This document shows, piece by piece, positions 26,277 through 34,232 of a stretch of DNA of 64,000 nt. Every line of letters starts with the position of its first letter. Positions within the stretch are counted from its first letter, which is position 1. The translations under genes were made by a program, and so were the position numbers. Source of the DNA: GCA-002700125 sp964434385 (lineage in GTDB: Bacteria; Chloroflexota; Dehalococcoidia; Lucifugimonadales; Lucifugimonadaceae); assembly GCA_964434385.1 (NCBI GenBank), contig CAYSUW010000002.1:1-64000 (forward strand), in the 5' to 3' direction. A model generated the notes under the pieces. It worked only from the letters and a program-made list of their open reading frames with translations, was not told the origin of the DNA and searched no databases.

Positions 26277-27257
26277 ATGAGTACAAAAACAAACGCAGTA
26301 TTAAGGGTAAAAGGCTTACAAGTCCACTACGAAACTAGTAGAGGTTGGGTAAAAGCTGTAGAAGATGTTACTTTTGATTTAGAAAGAGGTAAAAGATTAG
26401 CTTTAGTAGGAGAATCGGGTTCTGGGAAAACTACTATGGCTATGGGACTGATGAGGATGATTAAAGAACCTGGAAAAATAGTTTCCGGCTCTATAGAAAT
26501 AAATGGAAAAGACATTATATCTCTTAGTGACACTGCATTAAGAGATACTAGATTAAAAGAAATTGCATTAGTTCCTCAAGGAGCAATGAATTCACTTAAT
26601 CCTGTAATGAGGGTTGGTGCACAAATATCTGATGCCATCAAACATCATACAAAAGAAAAAATTTCTAAAACTGATCTTTCTGCTCGAATAACTGTTCTTT
26701 TAAATTCTGTTGGTTTGAATGAAAAAGTAGCACAGATGTTTCCACATGAACTAAGTGGTGGAATGAAACAAAGAGTTGCTATGGCTATTGCTACTTCAAT
26801 GAAACCTCAAGTTATTATAGCTGATGAACCTACAAGTGCACTTGATGTGGTAGTTCAACGTCAAGTTGTTTCAACATTAGGAAGACTTCAAAAAGAAATT
26901 GACGCATCTGTTGTAATGATTGGTCATGATATGGGTTTAGTTTCTCAGTTTGCAGATATGGTTGGAGTAATGTATGCCGGTAAGTTAATTGAATTAGGAC
27001 CAGTAATTGATATATTTAAAAAACCTCTTCATCTTTATACAAGGTTATTAATTTCTAGTTTACCCAATTTAGATTCAAAAAAAGAATTTAAAGGAATTCC
27101 TGGATTGCCTCCATTATTAATTGATCTACCTGAAGGTTGTACTTTTTGCCAAAGGGTTGAAGGTGCAAAAAGAAATGACGGGAAAGATCCAGAATGGACA
27201 GAGGTAGCAAAAAATCACTGGGTTGCATTGTGCAATGATTGTGTGGATTTAGGTTAA
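26277..27257 (+). CDS. Opp/Dpp-type ABC ATPase D, module 2, with CxxC...CxxC tail
   Basis: A 326-residue ATPase with Walker A GESGSGKT near 45-52, Q-loop VPQGAMNSLNP, signature LSGGMKQR, Walker B VIIADEPTSALD and H-loop IGHD. The C-terminal region carries Cys288-x2-Cys291 and Cys319-x2-Cys322, the same paired arrangement as in the module 1 D subunit. The next gene begins one base after the stop and encodes a small membrane peptide, which is unusual inside an opp operon. Confidence 0.93.
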   Translation: MSTKTNAVLRVKGLQVHYETSRGWVKAVEDVTFDLERGKRLALVGESGSGKTTMAMGLMRMIKEPGKIVSGSIEINGKDIISLSDTALRDTRLKEIALVPQGAMNSLNPVMRVGAQISDAIKHHTKEKISKTDLSARITVLLNSVGLNEKVAQMFPHELSGGMKQRVAMAIATSMKPQVIIADEPTSALDVVVQRQVVSTLGRLQKEIDASVVMIGHDMGLVSQFADMVGVMYAGKLIELGPVIDIFKKPLHLYTRLLISSLPNLDSKKEFKGIPGLPPLLIDLPEGCTFCQRVEGAKRNDGKDPEWTEVAKNHWVALCNDCVDLG

Positions 27258-27258
27258 T

Positions 27259-27465
27259 ATGAAGAAAATAATACAAAATTTGGAAGATAATGCTAATTTG
27301 ATAATTGGCTTAATAATTATTTTGCTTTTCATAGGAATAATTATTGAAATTGTTTATCTAACAGTTGGTACTGATAATACAGATATCGTAGCTGAAGGTA
27401 TTTCCTCTGGAGCAACTCGTGAACAGAGAGATTCTGCTAGTGGAGAAGGAGGATTAGGCTGGTAA
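27259..27465 (+). CDS. 68-residue single-pass membrane protein between ATPase genes
   Basis: The product has a charged N-terminus (KKIIQNLED), one strongly hydrophobic helix at about 13-35, and a polar tail ending in Gly-rich SGEGGLGW. The start ATG comes one base after the D ATPase stop, and its own stop is one base from the F ATPase ATG, so it is fully embedded in the operon. I know no such subunit in Opp/Dpp transporters. Its TM-plus-Gly/acidic-tail layout resembles the C-terminal extension of the following ATPase, suggesting both act at the membrane face of the same complex. Confidence 0.72.
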   Translation: MKKIIQNLEDNANLIIGLIIILLFIGIIIEIVYLTVGTDNTDIVAEGISSGATREQRDSASGEGGLGW

Positions 27466-27466
27466 T

Positions 27467-28519
27467 ATGAGTAATTTAATTAAAGTTGATAATGTATCAA
27501 AAGTTTTTGGTGAAGGTATGTTTAGCAGGACTCAAACTGTAGCTGTTAAAGATGTTTCACTTACAGTGCCCCAAAAAAACCCTAAGATAATTGCAATAGC
27601 AGGTGAAAGTGGTAGTGGGAAAACAACTATGGCTCGATTAATTTTAGGAATGGTTTCAGCGACTAGAGGTTCTATTTTATTTGAAGAAAAAGATATTTCC
27701 AAAATGAACAAAAAAGAGAAAATTAATTTTAGACAATCTGTTCAAGCAGTATTTCAAGATCCTTTTGAAGTCTATAACCCTTTTTATAAAGTCGACCATA
27801 TAATGATCAGACCTATAAAAAATTTCGATTTAACAAGAGATCAAGATGAAGCTCAAACCATGATTGAGGAATCATTGGAAATGGTTGGATTAAGACCAAA
27901 AGAAACGTTAGGAAGATATCCCCATCAATTGAGTGGAGGACAAAGACAAAGATTAATGGTTGCTAGAGCAATGTTGCTCAAACCAAAAGTAATGGTAGCT
28001 GATGAGCCAGTTTCTATGGTTGATGCATCTCTAAGAGCAACTATTCTAGAAACTATTCAACAATTAAATAAAGACTTAGGTGTTGGAGTTCTTTACATCA
28101 CTCATGATTTAACTACTGCATATCAAATATGTGATGATATTTATGTTATGAATAAAGGAGAAGTTGTAGAAAGTGGAGATGTTGAAACAGTTATTAAAAA
28201 TCCGACTCACCCTTACACAAAATTATTAATGGATTCAATTCCACAACCTAATCCTGAAGTTAAATGGAAGGAAGAAGGTCCTGAATATGATAGTTTTCTT
28301 AAAGATCTTCAATCTTTCAGTGTTGAAGAAGATGCTGAATTCGCGCCAACTTCTACTATAGAATCTCTAATGATTTTAGTATCAGTCTTACTGGCTACTT
28401 TGGCTTTAATTTTATTATTGATGATTTCAGTAGCTGATGGTGGATCAAGTGCTACTGGTCCTGGATTCAATGAAGGTGGAGGCGGAGATTTAACTGACAT
28501 GGATGGTTTTAGCGGTTAA
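27467..28519 (+). CDS. Opp/Dpp-type ABC ATPase F, module 2, with C-terminal transmembrane tail
   Basis: A 350-residue protein. Residues 1-280 are a normal OppF/DppF ATPase: Walker A GESGSGKT (46-53), FQDPFEVYNPF, signature LSGGQRQR, Walker B VMVADEPVSMVDASLR. After the family end (SIPQPNPE) comes an acidic stretch. Then a hydrophobic helix at about 300-322 (LMILVSVLLATLALILLLMI) and a Gly/Asp-rich tail ending GFSG. The reading frame is continuous with no sign of frameshift, and codon use is unchanged. The module 1 homologue lacks this. The tail would tether the ATPase to the membrane. Confidence 0.9.
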   Translation: MSNLIKVDNVSKVFGEGMFSRTQTVAVKDVSLTVPQKNPKIIAIAGESGSGKTTMARLILGMVSATRGSILFEEKDISKMNKKEKINFRQSVQAVFQDPFEVYNPFYKVDHIMIRPIKNFDLTRDQDEAQTMIEESLEMVGLRPKETLGRYPHQLSGGQRQRLMVARAMLLKPKVMVADEPVSMVDASLRATILETIQQLNKDLGVGVLYITHDLTTAYQICDDIYVMNKGEVVESGDVETVIKNPTHPYTKLLMDSIPQPNPEVKWKEEGPEYDSFLKDLQSFSVEEDAEFAPTSTIESLMILVSVLLATLALILLLMISVADGGSSATGPGFNEGGGGDLTDMDGFSG

Positions 28520-28560
28520 GGAAGATTCTAATTGAAAACTGAGAATTATTTTACTAATTA

Positions 28561-29487
28561 ATGAGATACAAATATCTTGGATTAATAGTTTCTATCACTT
28601 TATCAGTATTTGTATGGGTCCTCCATAAGGATAGATGGTTTGTTCCAGACCCAATTTTAAAAAATACCTTCTGGCCTCAACATGGGTTTGGTGCAATTTT
28701 CTCCGGAGTATTTATGGGAGTAGGTTTATTTCTGCTCACTTTATTAATACATAATTATGTTGTCGAAAAAAAATTCTCTAATCAAAAAACATCATTGATA
28801 TCAATAATATTACTATCAACAAGTATTATTTTTTGGGGTTTTTTATGGGAATATATTGAAAATTCTGAGATAAGAAGAAATAAAAATACAATTGAAAATT
28901 TTCAGGAGAGTTTTGAAAATTTTACTGATTTCAAATCTATTGATGGAAACAGAACAGATTCAGAAAAAAATCTTATATATAATTTTTATAATAGTTTATG
29001 GAATATTTCTTCTAACCCTAAAAAATCATCTGCTAATGAAATATTGAATTATGCTACTAGAGAATTAGCATTATATATGTATGATATTTATTCTCTTAAA
29101 GACACATCAATGTGGAAAGGTTTTAGTTGGGGAGTTCCTACATTGCCATGTTATGGACCATTTGGATTACCAGTAAGATATAGGATAGATTCAGCATCTG
29201 CAATTGATGAAAATTCATATAAATTCAAAGCATGGGATCCCAAAAAAGATGGTGTATTTTCAAGGGTTGTTACTACTCCGAAAAATAAAGATTATAAGTT
29301 TATAGAAATTACAAGAGCGATAGCTAAGGCTGTAGTACTAGATGAAGGGATTACATATGATTATGCGTGTTGGAGATCAGAGGAACAAGTAAGTACCGAA
29401 TTAATAGTAGTATGTAATAATGATGGAAAAATGAAAGTTTGTGGAATTACAGATACTGCAGGAAATTGGATTTACAAAGATTTTTAA
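28561..29487 (+). CDS. Membrane protein of unknown function
   Basis: A 308-residue protein with three hydrophobic segments at about 5-21, 45-67 and 80-97, followed by a soluble C-terminal domain of about 200 residues. This domain contains five Cys (around LPCYGPFG, DYACWRSE, VVCNNDGKMKVCG) and aromatic-rich segments. I recognise no family. It lies 41 bp after the ATPase and 9 bp before the enolase-superfamily gene, so it is probably co-transcribed with transport module 2. Topology and function are open. Confidence 0.7.
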   Translation: MRYKYLGLIVSITLSVFVWVLHKDRWFVPDPILKNTFWPQHGFGAIFSGVFMGVGLFLLTLLIHNYVVEKKFSNQKTSLISIILLSTSIIFWGFLWEYIENSEIRRNKNTIENFQESFENFTDFKSIDGNRTDSEKNLIYNFYNSLWNISSNPKKSSANEILNYATRELALYMYDIYSLKDTSMWKGFSWGVPTLPCYGPFGLPVRYRIDSASAIDENSYKFKAWDPKKDGVFSRVVTTPKNKDYKFIEITRAIAKAVVLDEGITYDYACWRSEEQVSTELIVVCNNDGKMKVCGITDTAGNWIYKDF

Positions 29488-29496
29488 GGAGAAAAT

Positions 29497-30708
29497 ATGA
29501 AAATCACTAATGTCGAAGTAATAAAATTCAGAGTTGCAGATGAATATTATCGTAAACATCATAGATGGGGATATGGATGTCCTCCTGAAGATAAAAAAGT
29601 AGGGGATATCCCACTAGATGATGCTTTTATTGCTTCTAATCCACGTATAAACGGTGTTCAGACTATTACAAAAATCTCAACTGATGAAGGTGCTGAGGGT
29701 TATATGTTAGGTGGAGATGAGAAAACTATCGAATATAATTATAAACCTTTATTACTAGGAGAAGATCCATTATCTAGAGAAAAAATATGGACATGGATGG
29801 AACATGCACATAGTTATCACGATAGTCCAAATTCTATATCTGAACATGAATCTGGAATAATTGATTGTGCTCTTTGGGATTTATTTGGGAGAATGACAAA
29901 TCTTCCAGTTCATAAATTATTAGGAGGATCTAGAGAAAAAGTTAAAGCATATGCAAGTACTTTCCCCAATATGGGAAAACCTGAAGATTATGCTAAGTTT
30001 GCTTTAGAATGTAAGAATCAAGGTTATAAAGCATTTAAAGTACATGCTTATATTGCCTGGGATCCTGTAAATTGGGAACCAGCTCCATTAATGCCTGCTT
30101 TTCCAGACCATGATTTAGAAGTTTGTACTGCTGTAAGAGAAGCTGTAGGTGATGATATGGTCTTAATGTTAGATCCTTTTGGTGTTTATACACTTCAAGA
30201 TGCTTTGAAGGTTGCTAGAGGTTTAGAAGAATTGAATTATTATTGGCTTGAACATCCAATGATGGAGACTAAAATTGAACCTTATAGAAGATTAACTTCA
30301 CAAACTGAAATCGCAATATTGTCTCCTGAACATGCAAGGGGAGGAGTATCAACAAGGGCTGAATGGATTCTTCAAGGTGCATGCGACATGATCAGGACTG
30401 ATATTAACTTTGGAGGAATCACTGGTTGCTATAAAACTGTTAGTATAGCCCAAGCATATGGAATTCAATGTGAGATGCATGGAGGAGGATGGGGCAATAG
30501 TCATATATTAGGTGCATTTGATCAATCAACATGTGAATATTTTGAGCATGGGTTATTGAGGCCAGGTTATGACTATTCAAAACCTCCTATATACCTAAAA
30601 AACACTTGCGATCCTCTAGATAATGACGGTAATGTAATATTACCTACAAAACCTGGCTTAGGATTTGAATTAGAATGGGATTATATTAATGATAATTTAA
30701 TTAAATAG
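29497..30708 (+). CDS. Enolase-superfamily (mandelate racemase type) sugar-acid dehydratase
   Basis: A 403-residue paralogue of the protein at 19710-20903. Visible active-site residues are the Lys-x-His of KAFKVHAY, the metal-ligand Asp in VLMLDPF, Glu in WLEHPM, Glu in LSPEH and the His in CEMHGGG. AAGGAG is optimally spaced before the ATG. The SDR gene follows after 9 bp. The substrate is probably an acid sugar related to, but not necessarily the same as, that of the module 1 enzymes. Confidence 0.88.
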   Translation: MKITNVEVIKFRVADEYYRKHHRWGYGCPPEDKKVGDIPLDDAFIASNPRINGVQTITKISTDEGAEGYMLGGDEKTIEYNYKPLLLGEDPLSREKIWTWMEHAHSYHDSPNSISEHESGIIDCALWDLFGRMTNLPVHKLLGGSREKVKAYASTFPNMGKPEDYAKFALECKNQGYKAFKVHAYIAWDPVNWEPAPLMPAFPDHDLEVCTAVREAVGDDMVLMLDPFGVYTLQDALKVARGLEELNYYWLEHPMMETKIEPYRRLTSQTEIAILSPEHARGGVSTRAEWILQGACDMIRTDINFGGITGCYKTVSIAQAYGIQCEMHGGGWGNSHILGAFDQSTCEYFEHGLLRPGYDYSKPPIYLKNTCDPLDNDGNVILPTKPGLGFELEWDYINDNLIK

Positions 30709-30717
30709 GAGAAAATT

Positions 30718-31497
30718 ATGGAATTTGGAATATCAGGAAAAACTGCATTTATAACTGGTGGAAGTAGAGGGATTGGAAATGCTTCTGCTTTAGCTTTAGC
30801 TAATGAAGGTGTAAATATTGCAATTTGTGCAAGAAATGAAGATGGAATTGAAGAAGCAGTAAAAAAGATTAAGTCTTTTGGAGTTGAAGCATATGGAATT
30901 ACATGTGATATGAGTGACGTAGGAAATATCAATGATGTTGTTGAAAAAATTGAAACTGATTTTCATCCAATTGATATTCTTGTTAATAATGCAGGTGGTT
31001 CTTTGGGCACTAAAGATACAATTTCAACTGATATAGAAACATTTCAAAGTATATTCGAATTAAATTATTGGTCAGCTTTACATTTAATGAAATTATTGAC
31101 TCCCAAAATGCAGGAAAGAAAATGGGGAAGGGTAATTAATATAGCATCTATTTATGGAAGAGAATTTGGTGGTCCTAGTTCTCCATATATGGCAGCAAAA
31201 GCAAGTTTAATAGCTACAGCTAAGCATTTAGCCATTACTGTAGCTAAAGACGGTGTTTGTGTAAATTCAATTGCTCCTGGATCTATATATATAGATGGAG
31301 GAACATGGAATAAATTTGTTGATTCTAATACTGAAGATGTAGTTGATAATTTTATTAGTTCAAATCTTCCATTAGGTAAATGGGGTTGGCCTGAACCAGT
31401 TGGTGCTACAGTAGCATTTTTAGCTTCAGAACAAGCAGCATTAATTGTTGGTGCATGTATAAATATAGATGGTGGTCAATCTCATAATTTGTTTTAA
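30718..31497 (+). CDS. SDR-family oxidoreductase
   Basis: A 259-residue classical SDR: TGGSRGIG at 13-20, NNAGG at 90-94, catalytic Ser144, Tyr157 and Lys161, C-terminal VGACINIDGGQ. It is paralogous to the SDR at 6665-7453. Last gene of the module 2 operon, with AGGAG before the ATG. Its stop overlaps the stop of the convergent mutarotase-like gene in the four bases TTAA (31494-31497). Likely dehydrogenase for a sugar handled by module 2. Confidence 0.9.
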   Translation: MEFGISGKTAFITGGSRGIGNASALALANEGVNIAICARNEDGIEEAVKKIKSFGVEAYGITCDMSDVGNINDVVEKIETDFHPIDILVNNAGGSLGTKDTISTDIETFQSIFELNYWSALHLMKLLTPKMQERKWGRVINIASIYGREFGGPSSPYMAAKASLIATAKHLAITVAKDGVCVNSIAPGSIYIDGGTWNKFVDSNTEDVVDNFISSNLPLGKWGWPEPVGATVAFLASEQAALIVGACINIDGGQSHNLF

Positions 31498-31838
31498 TTA
31501 GAAGAAATTTCAGAATCAAATACTTGTTTCATTGATGCCCACCATTCATCTGGTAATGCTCCTGGAACTTTTTGTTGAAATTTCATCATTATATTATTCC
31601 ATTCATCAGCTTTTTCATTGGTATTAGAATATTCCATTAGGTTATTTGGATCATAGGAATCATCTGCTTCAATTAACATAAACATCCTATTGGATATTCT
31701 AAATATCCTCATTCTATGAATGCCTAACTTTTTAATTGATTCTAAAACTTCTGGCCAAACATTATTATGATATTCTTCATATTCAGAAATAATATTTTCA
31801 TCATCTATTAGATCTAGAGCCATTGCATAAGTTTTCAT
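31494..31838 (-). CDS. L-rhamnose mutarotase-like protein
   Basis: I take ATG 31838 (114 residues), which has GGGAGGA four bases upstream; an ATG at 31850 precedes that site and is unlikely. The protein matches the small dimeric alpha/beta-barrel family of RhaM (DUF718): YHNNVWPEVLESIKKLGI, then RISNRMFMLIEADDSYD, then ADEWNNIMMKFQQ. RhaM interconverts anomers of L-rhamnose; relatives act on L-fucose and other sugars. Single-gene minus unit between two plus operons; it supports deoxy-sugar or related sugar catabolism in this region. Confidence 0.8.
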   Translation of the reverse strand: MKTYAMALDLIDDENIISEYEEYHNNVWPEVLESIKKLGIHRMRIFRISNRMFMLIEADDSYDPNNLMEYSNTNEKADEWNNIMMKFQQKVPGALPDEWWASMKQVFDSEISSN

Positions 31839-31862
31839 AAATCCTCCCAAATTTTTCTATAT

Positions 31863-31892
31863 TTGATAAAAATTAGTATCCTATATTATAAG
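31863..31892 (+). promoter_or_regulatory. Candidate sigma70-type promoter for the amidohydrolase operon
   Basis: TTGATA at 31863-31868 and TATAAG at 31887-31892 with an 18-bp spacer lie in the 83-bp divergent gap between the mutarotase-like and amidohydrolase genes. The predicted start would be about 20 bases before the ATG at 31922, whose ribosome-binding site is TAGGAG. Confidence 0.35.
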
Positions 31893-31921
31893 TCTTAAAC
31901 CAATACATTTTAGGAGTTCTA

Positions 31922-32818
31922 ATGAAAATTATAGATGCACATCACCATTTATGGGACCTTGATACAAATAAGTACACCTGGTTGGAAAAAGCTAAAGATC
32001 ATCCTTCAGGAGATATGTCAGTTATAGCTAGAAATTATTTGGTAGAAGATTTCATCAATGATGCAAAAGATCATGAATTAATTAAAAGTGTTCATGTGCA
32101 AGCAGAAATGGATCATTCTGTACATCCATCTGTGGAAACAAATTGGTTACAAGGGGTTGCCGATCATCCAGATTCTAAAGGCTTTCCTAATGCTATTGTA
32201 GCCTATGCTGACTTGTCAGATGATGAGGTAGAATCAGTTCTAGTAGAACATTGTAAAAGCCCCAATATGAGAGGGGTTAGACAAATTTTAAACTACTCTA
32301 AAGAGAACCCAAATTTCAATATGGTTGATAGAGGTGATTTAATGCCTAATAACAAGTGGAGAGATGGCTTATCATTATTTGAAAAATATAACTTATCTTT
32401 TGATCTACAGATTTGGCCATGGCAGTTAACTGAATCTCATGATGTTGTTTCTAATTTTCCTAACATTTTGTTCATAATGAATCACACAGGAATGCCATTG
32501 GTAGATGACATGAAGCATATCAAAACTTGGAGTGAAGGAATGAAAAAATTAGCATCTTTTGACAATGTAGTTGTAAAACTATCTGGTTTTTCTATGTCGA
32601 GCGATGATTTAGATGGAATTATTAAAGAAGCTATCTTGGAAACTATAGATACTTTTGGAGTAGACAGATCAATGTTTGCTAGTAATTTCCCTGTAGATAA
32701 AAAAGGTATTGAATTCACTAAACTCTGGAACTTTTTTGATCGTATCACTTCTCATTTTTCTGAAAGTGAAAGAAATAAATTATTTGTAGAAAATTCAGAA
32801 AAGTATTACAGGATATAG
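31922..32818 (+). CDS. Amidohydrolase-2 family protein, sugar-lactonase type
   Basis: A 298-residue metal-dependent hydrolase of the amidohydrolase_2 family (COG3618 type). It has the N-terminal metal motif DAHHHLWD (5-12), a VQAE motif near 59, a mid-protein NHTG and C-terminal ASNFPV. Characterised relatives hydrolyse L-fucono- and L-rhamnono-lactones. Next to a mutarotase-like gene and acid-sugar dehydratases, a lactonase step is the most economical reading. AGGAG before the ATG. The following small gene begins 7 bases later. Confidence 0.85.
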   Translation: MKIIDAHHHLWDLDTNKYTWLEKAKDHPSGDMSVIARNYLVEDFINDAKDHELIKSVHVQAEMDHSVHPSVETNWLQGVADHPDSKGFPNAIVAYADLSDDEVESVLVEHCKSPNMRGVRQILNYSKENPNFNMVDRGDLMPNNKWRDGLSLFEKYNLSFDLQIWPWQLTESHDVVSNFPNILFIMNHTGMPLVDDMKHIKTWSEGMKKLASFDNVVVKLSGFSMSSDDLDGIIKEAILETIDTFGVDRSMFASNFPVDKKGIEFTKLWNFFDRITSHFSESERNKLFVENSEKYYRI

Positions 32819-32825
32819 GAAAAAA

Positions 32826-33146
32826 ATGTCAAATAAAATTATCGTAAAAAAAACATACGTACCTAAAGTTGGTGCAGGTGCTGATCTTATTAAAGCACTA
32901 GAAAAATTAGCAAAAGTTATAGAAGATCATGGATATCCTAAGACAGAAATATGGAAACCTTTTGAAGGTCCTCACAATGCTGTAGTTACAATACAAAGAT
33001 GGAATAGTTATTCTGAATTTGAGGATGCTATGCCAAAATGGGTAGCTACTCCAGCTATAAGAGCAGCTGTTTTTGAAGATGTTTATCCTACAAATTATGA
33101 TTCTTATGATACTGAATTTTTATATGATATGACCCAAAAAGATTAA
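32826..33146 (+). CDS. Small dimeric alpha/beta-barrel (NIPSNAP-like) protein
   Basis: A 106-residue protein beginning KIIVKKTYVPKVGAG with an amphipathic helix, then PHNAVVTIQRWNSYSEFEDAMPKW. The layout (strand, helix, strands, WxSxxEFE) fits the ferredoxin-like dimeric alpha/beta-barrel proteins such as NIPSNAP. Function unknown. It is tightly packed between the lactonase-like and Gfo/Idh genes, so a role in the same pathway, perhaps as a mutarotase- or isomerase-like accessory, is inferred only from position. Confidence 0.6.
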   Translation: MSNKIIVKKTYVPKVGAGADLIKALEKLAKVIEDHGYPKTEIWKPFEGPHNAVVTIQRWNSYSEFEDAMPKWVATPAIRAAVFEDVYPTNYDSYDTEFLYDMTQKD

Positions 33147-33154
33147 GGAGAATT

Positions 33155-34225
33155 ATGAAAAAAATTAAACTAGGTTTTATTGGAGCTGGATGGTGGGCAA
33201 CATCTAATCATATGCCTATTCTTGTAGATAGAGATGATGTTATCTTTGATTCAGTTTGTCGTTTAGGTAAATCTGAATTAAAACAGGTAAAAGAAAAGTT
33301 TGGATTCCAATTTGCTACTGAAAATTATCATAAACTTTTAGATAGGGATTTAGATGGAGTGATTGTATCATCTCCTCACACATTACATTTTGAACATAGT
33401 AAAGCCGCTTTATCAAGAGGAATAAATGTGTTGTGTGAAAAGCCTATGACTACATCCTCTGAACAATCTAGAGAATTGGTTGATATTGCTGAAAAAAACA
33501 ATCTTCATCTTATGATGTCTCATGGATGGCACTATACTCCATTTGTTCAAAAAGCTAAGAATCTGATTGATCAAGGAATTATTGGTGATATTGAATCTAT
33601 AGTTTGCCATATGGCTTCTCCAACAAGAGAATTACTTGAAGGAAAAGACTTCTTACGTGGTGCTGATGCATCAGGTGAAATAATGTTTTCTCCTGAAAGT
33701 AATACTTGGGCAGACCCAGTACAAGCAGGTGGAGGTTATGGTTATGCACAAATGTCTCATTCATTAGCTCTAACTTTTTTACTTGTAAATATTCAACCTA
33801 AAGAAGTATTTGCATACATGTCATCCCCAACTAGTAAAGTAGAACTATATGATTCTATTGTTGCTAAATTTGAAAATGGAATAATAGGCTCTTTTTCAGG
33901 TTCTAGTGGAATACCTGGAGATAGTGGTTTTCAAGTCCAAATAAATTTATTTGGTAATGAAGGAACTTTATTACTTTATGTAGAATGGGGCCCAAGTTCA
34001 AAGCCAAGATTTGAAATCTTGAGACATGATGGAAAACATCAAAAATTTGATCTAGATTCTGAAGCGGGAAATTACGTTGCAGATGGTCCTCCTAATAATT
34101 TTGCAGATTTATTAACTGGAAAGAATCCTGAAAATTGGGCTCCAGGTTATATTGGATTAAGATCAACAGAAATTCTATCAACAGCTTATAAATCATCAGT
34201 TTCAGGAAAACCTGAAAAAGTTTAG
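33155..34225 (+). CDS. Gfo/Idh/MocA family oxidoreductase, tandem copy 1
   Basis: A 356-residue NAD(P)-dependent dehydrogenase. Rossmann motif GFIGAGWWATSNH near 7-19, IVSSPHTLHFEH near 69-80, and the family signature CEKPM near 94-98. The C-terminal half carries the substrate-binding sheet. It shares long blocks with the next gene (VSSPHTLH, MMSHGWHY, WADPV-GGGYGYAQ). AAGGAG before the ATG. Substrate unknown. Confidence 0.88.
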   Translation: MKKIKLGFIGAGWWATSNHMPILVDRDDVIFDSVCRLGKSELKQVKEKFGFQFATENYHKLLDRDLDGVIVSSPHTLHFEHSKAALSRGINVLCEKPMTTSSEQSRELVDIAEKNNLHLMMSHGWHYTPFVQKAKNLIDQGIIGDIESIVCHMASPTRELLEGKDFLRGADASGEIMFSPESNTWADPVQAGGGYGYAQMSHSLALTFLLVNIQPKEVFAYMSSPTSKVELYDSIVAKFENGIIGSFSGSSGIPGDSGFQVQINLFGNEGTLLLYVEWGPSSKPRFEILRHDGKHQKFDLDSEAGNYVADGPPNNFADLLTGKNPENWAPGYIGLRSTEILSTAYKSSVSGKPEKV

Positions 34226-34232
34226 GAGAAAA

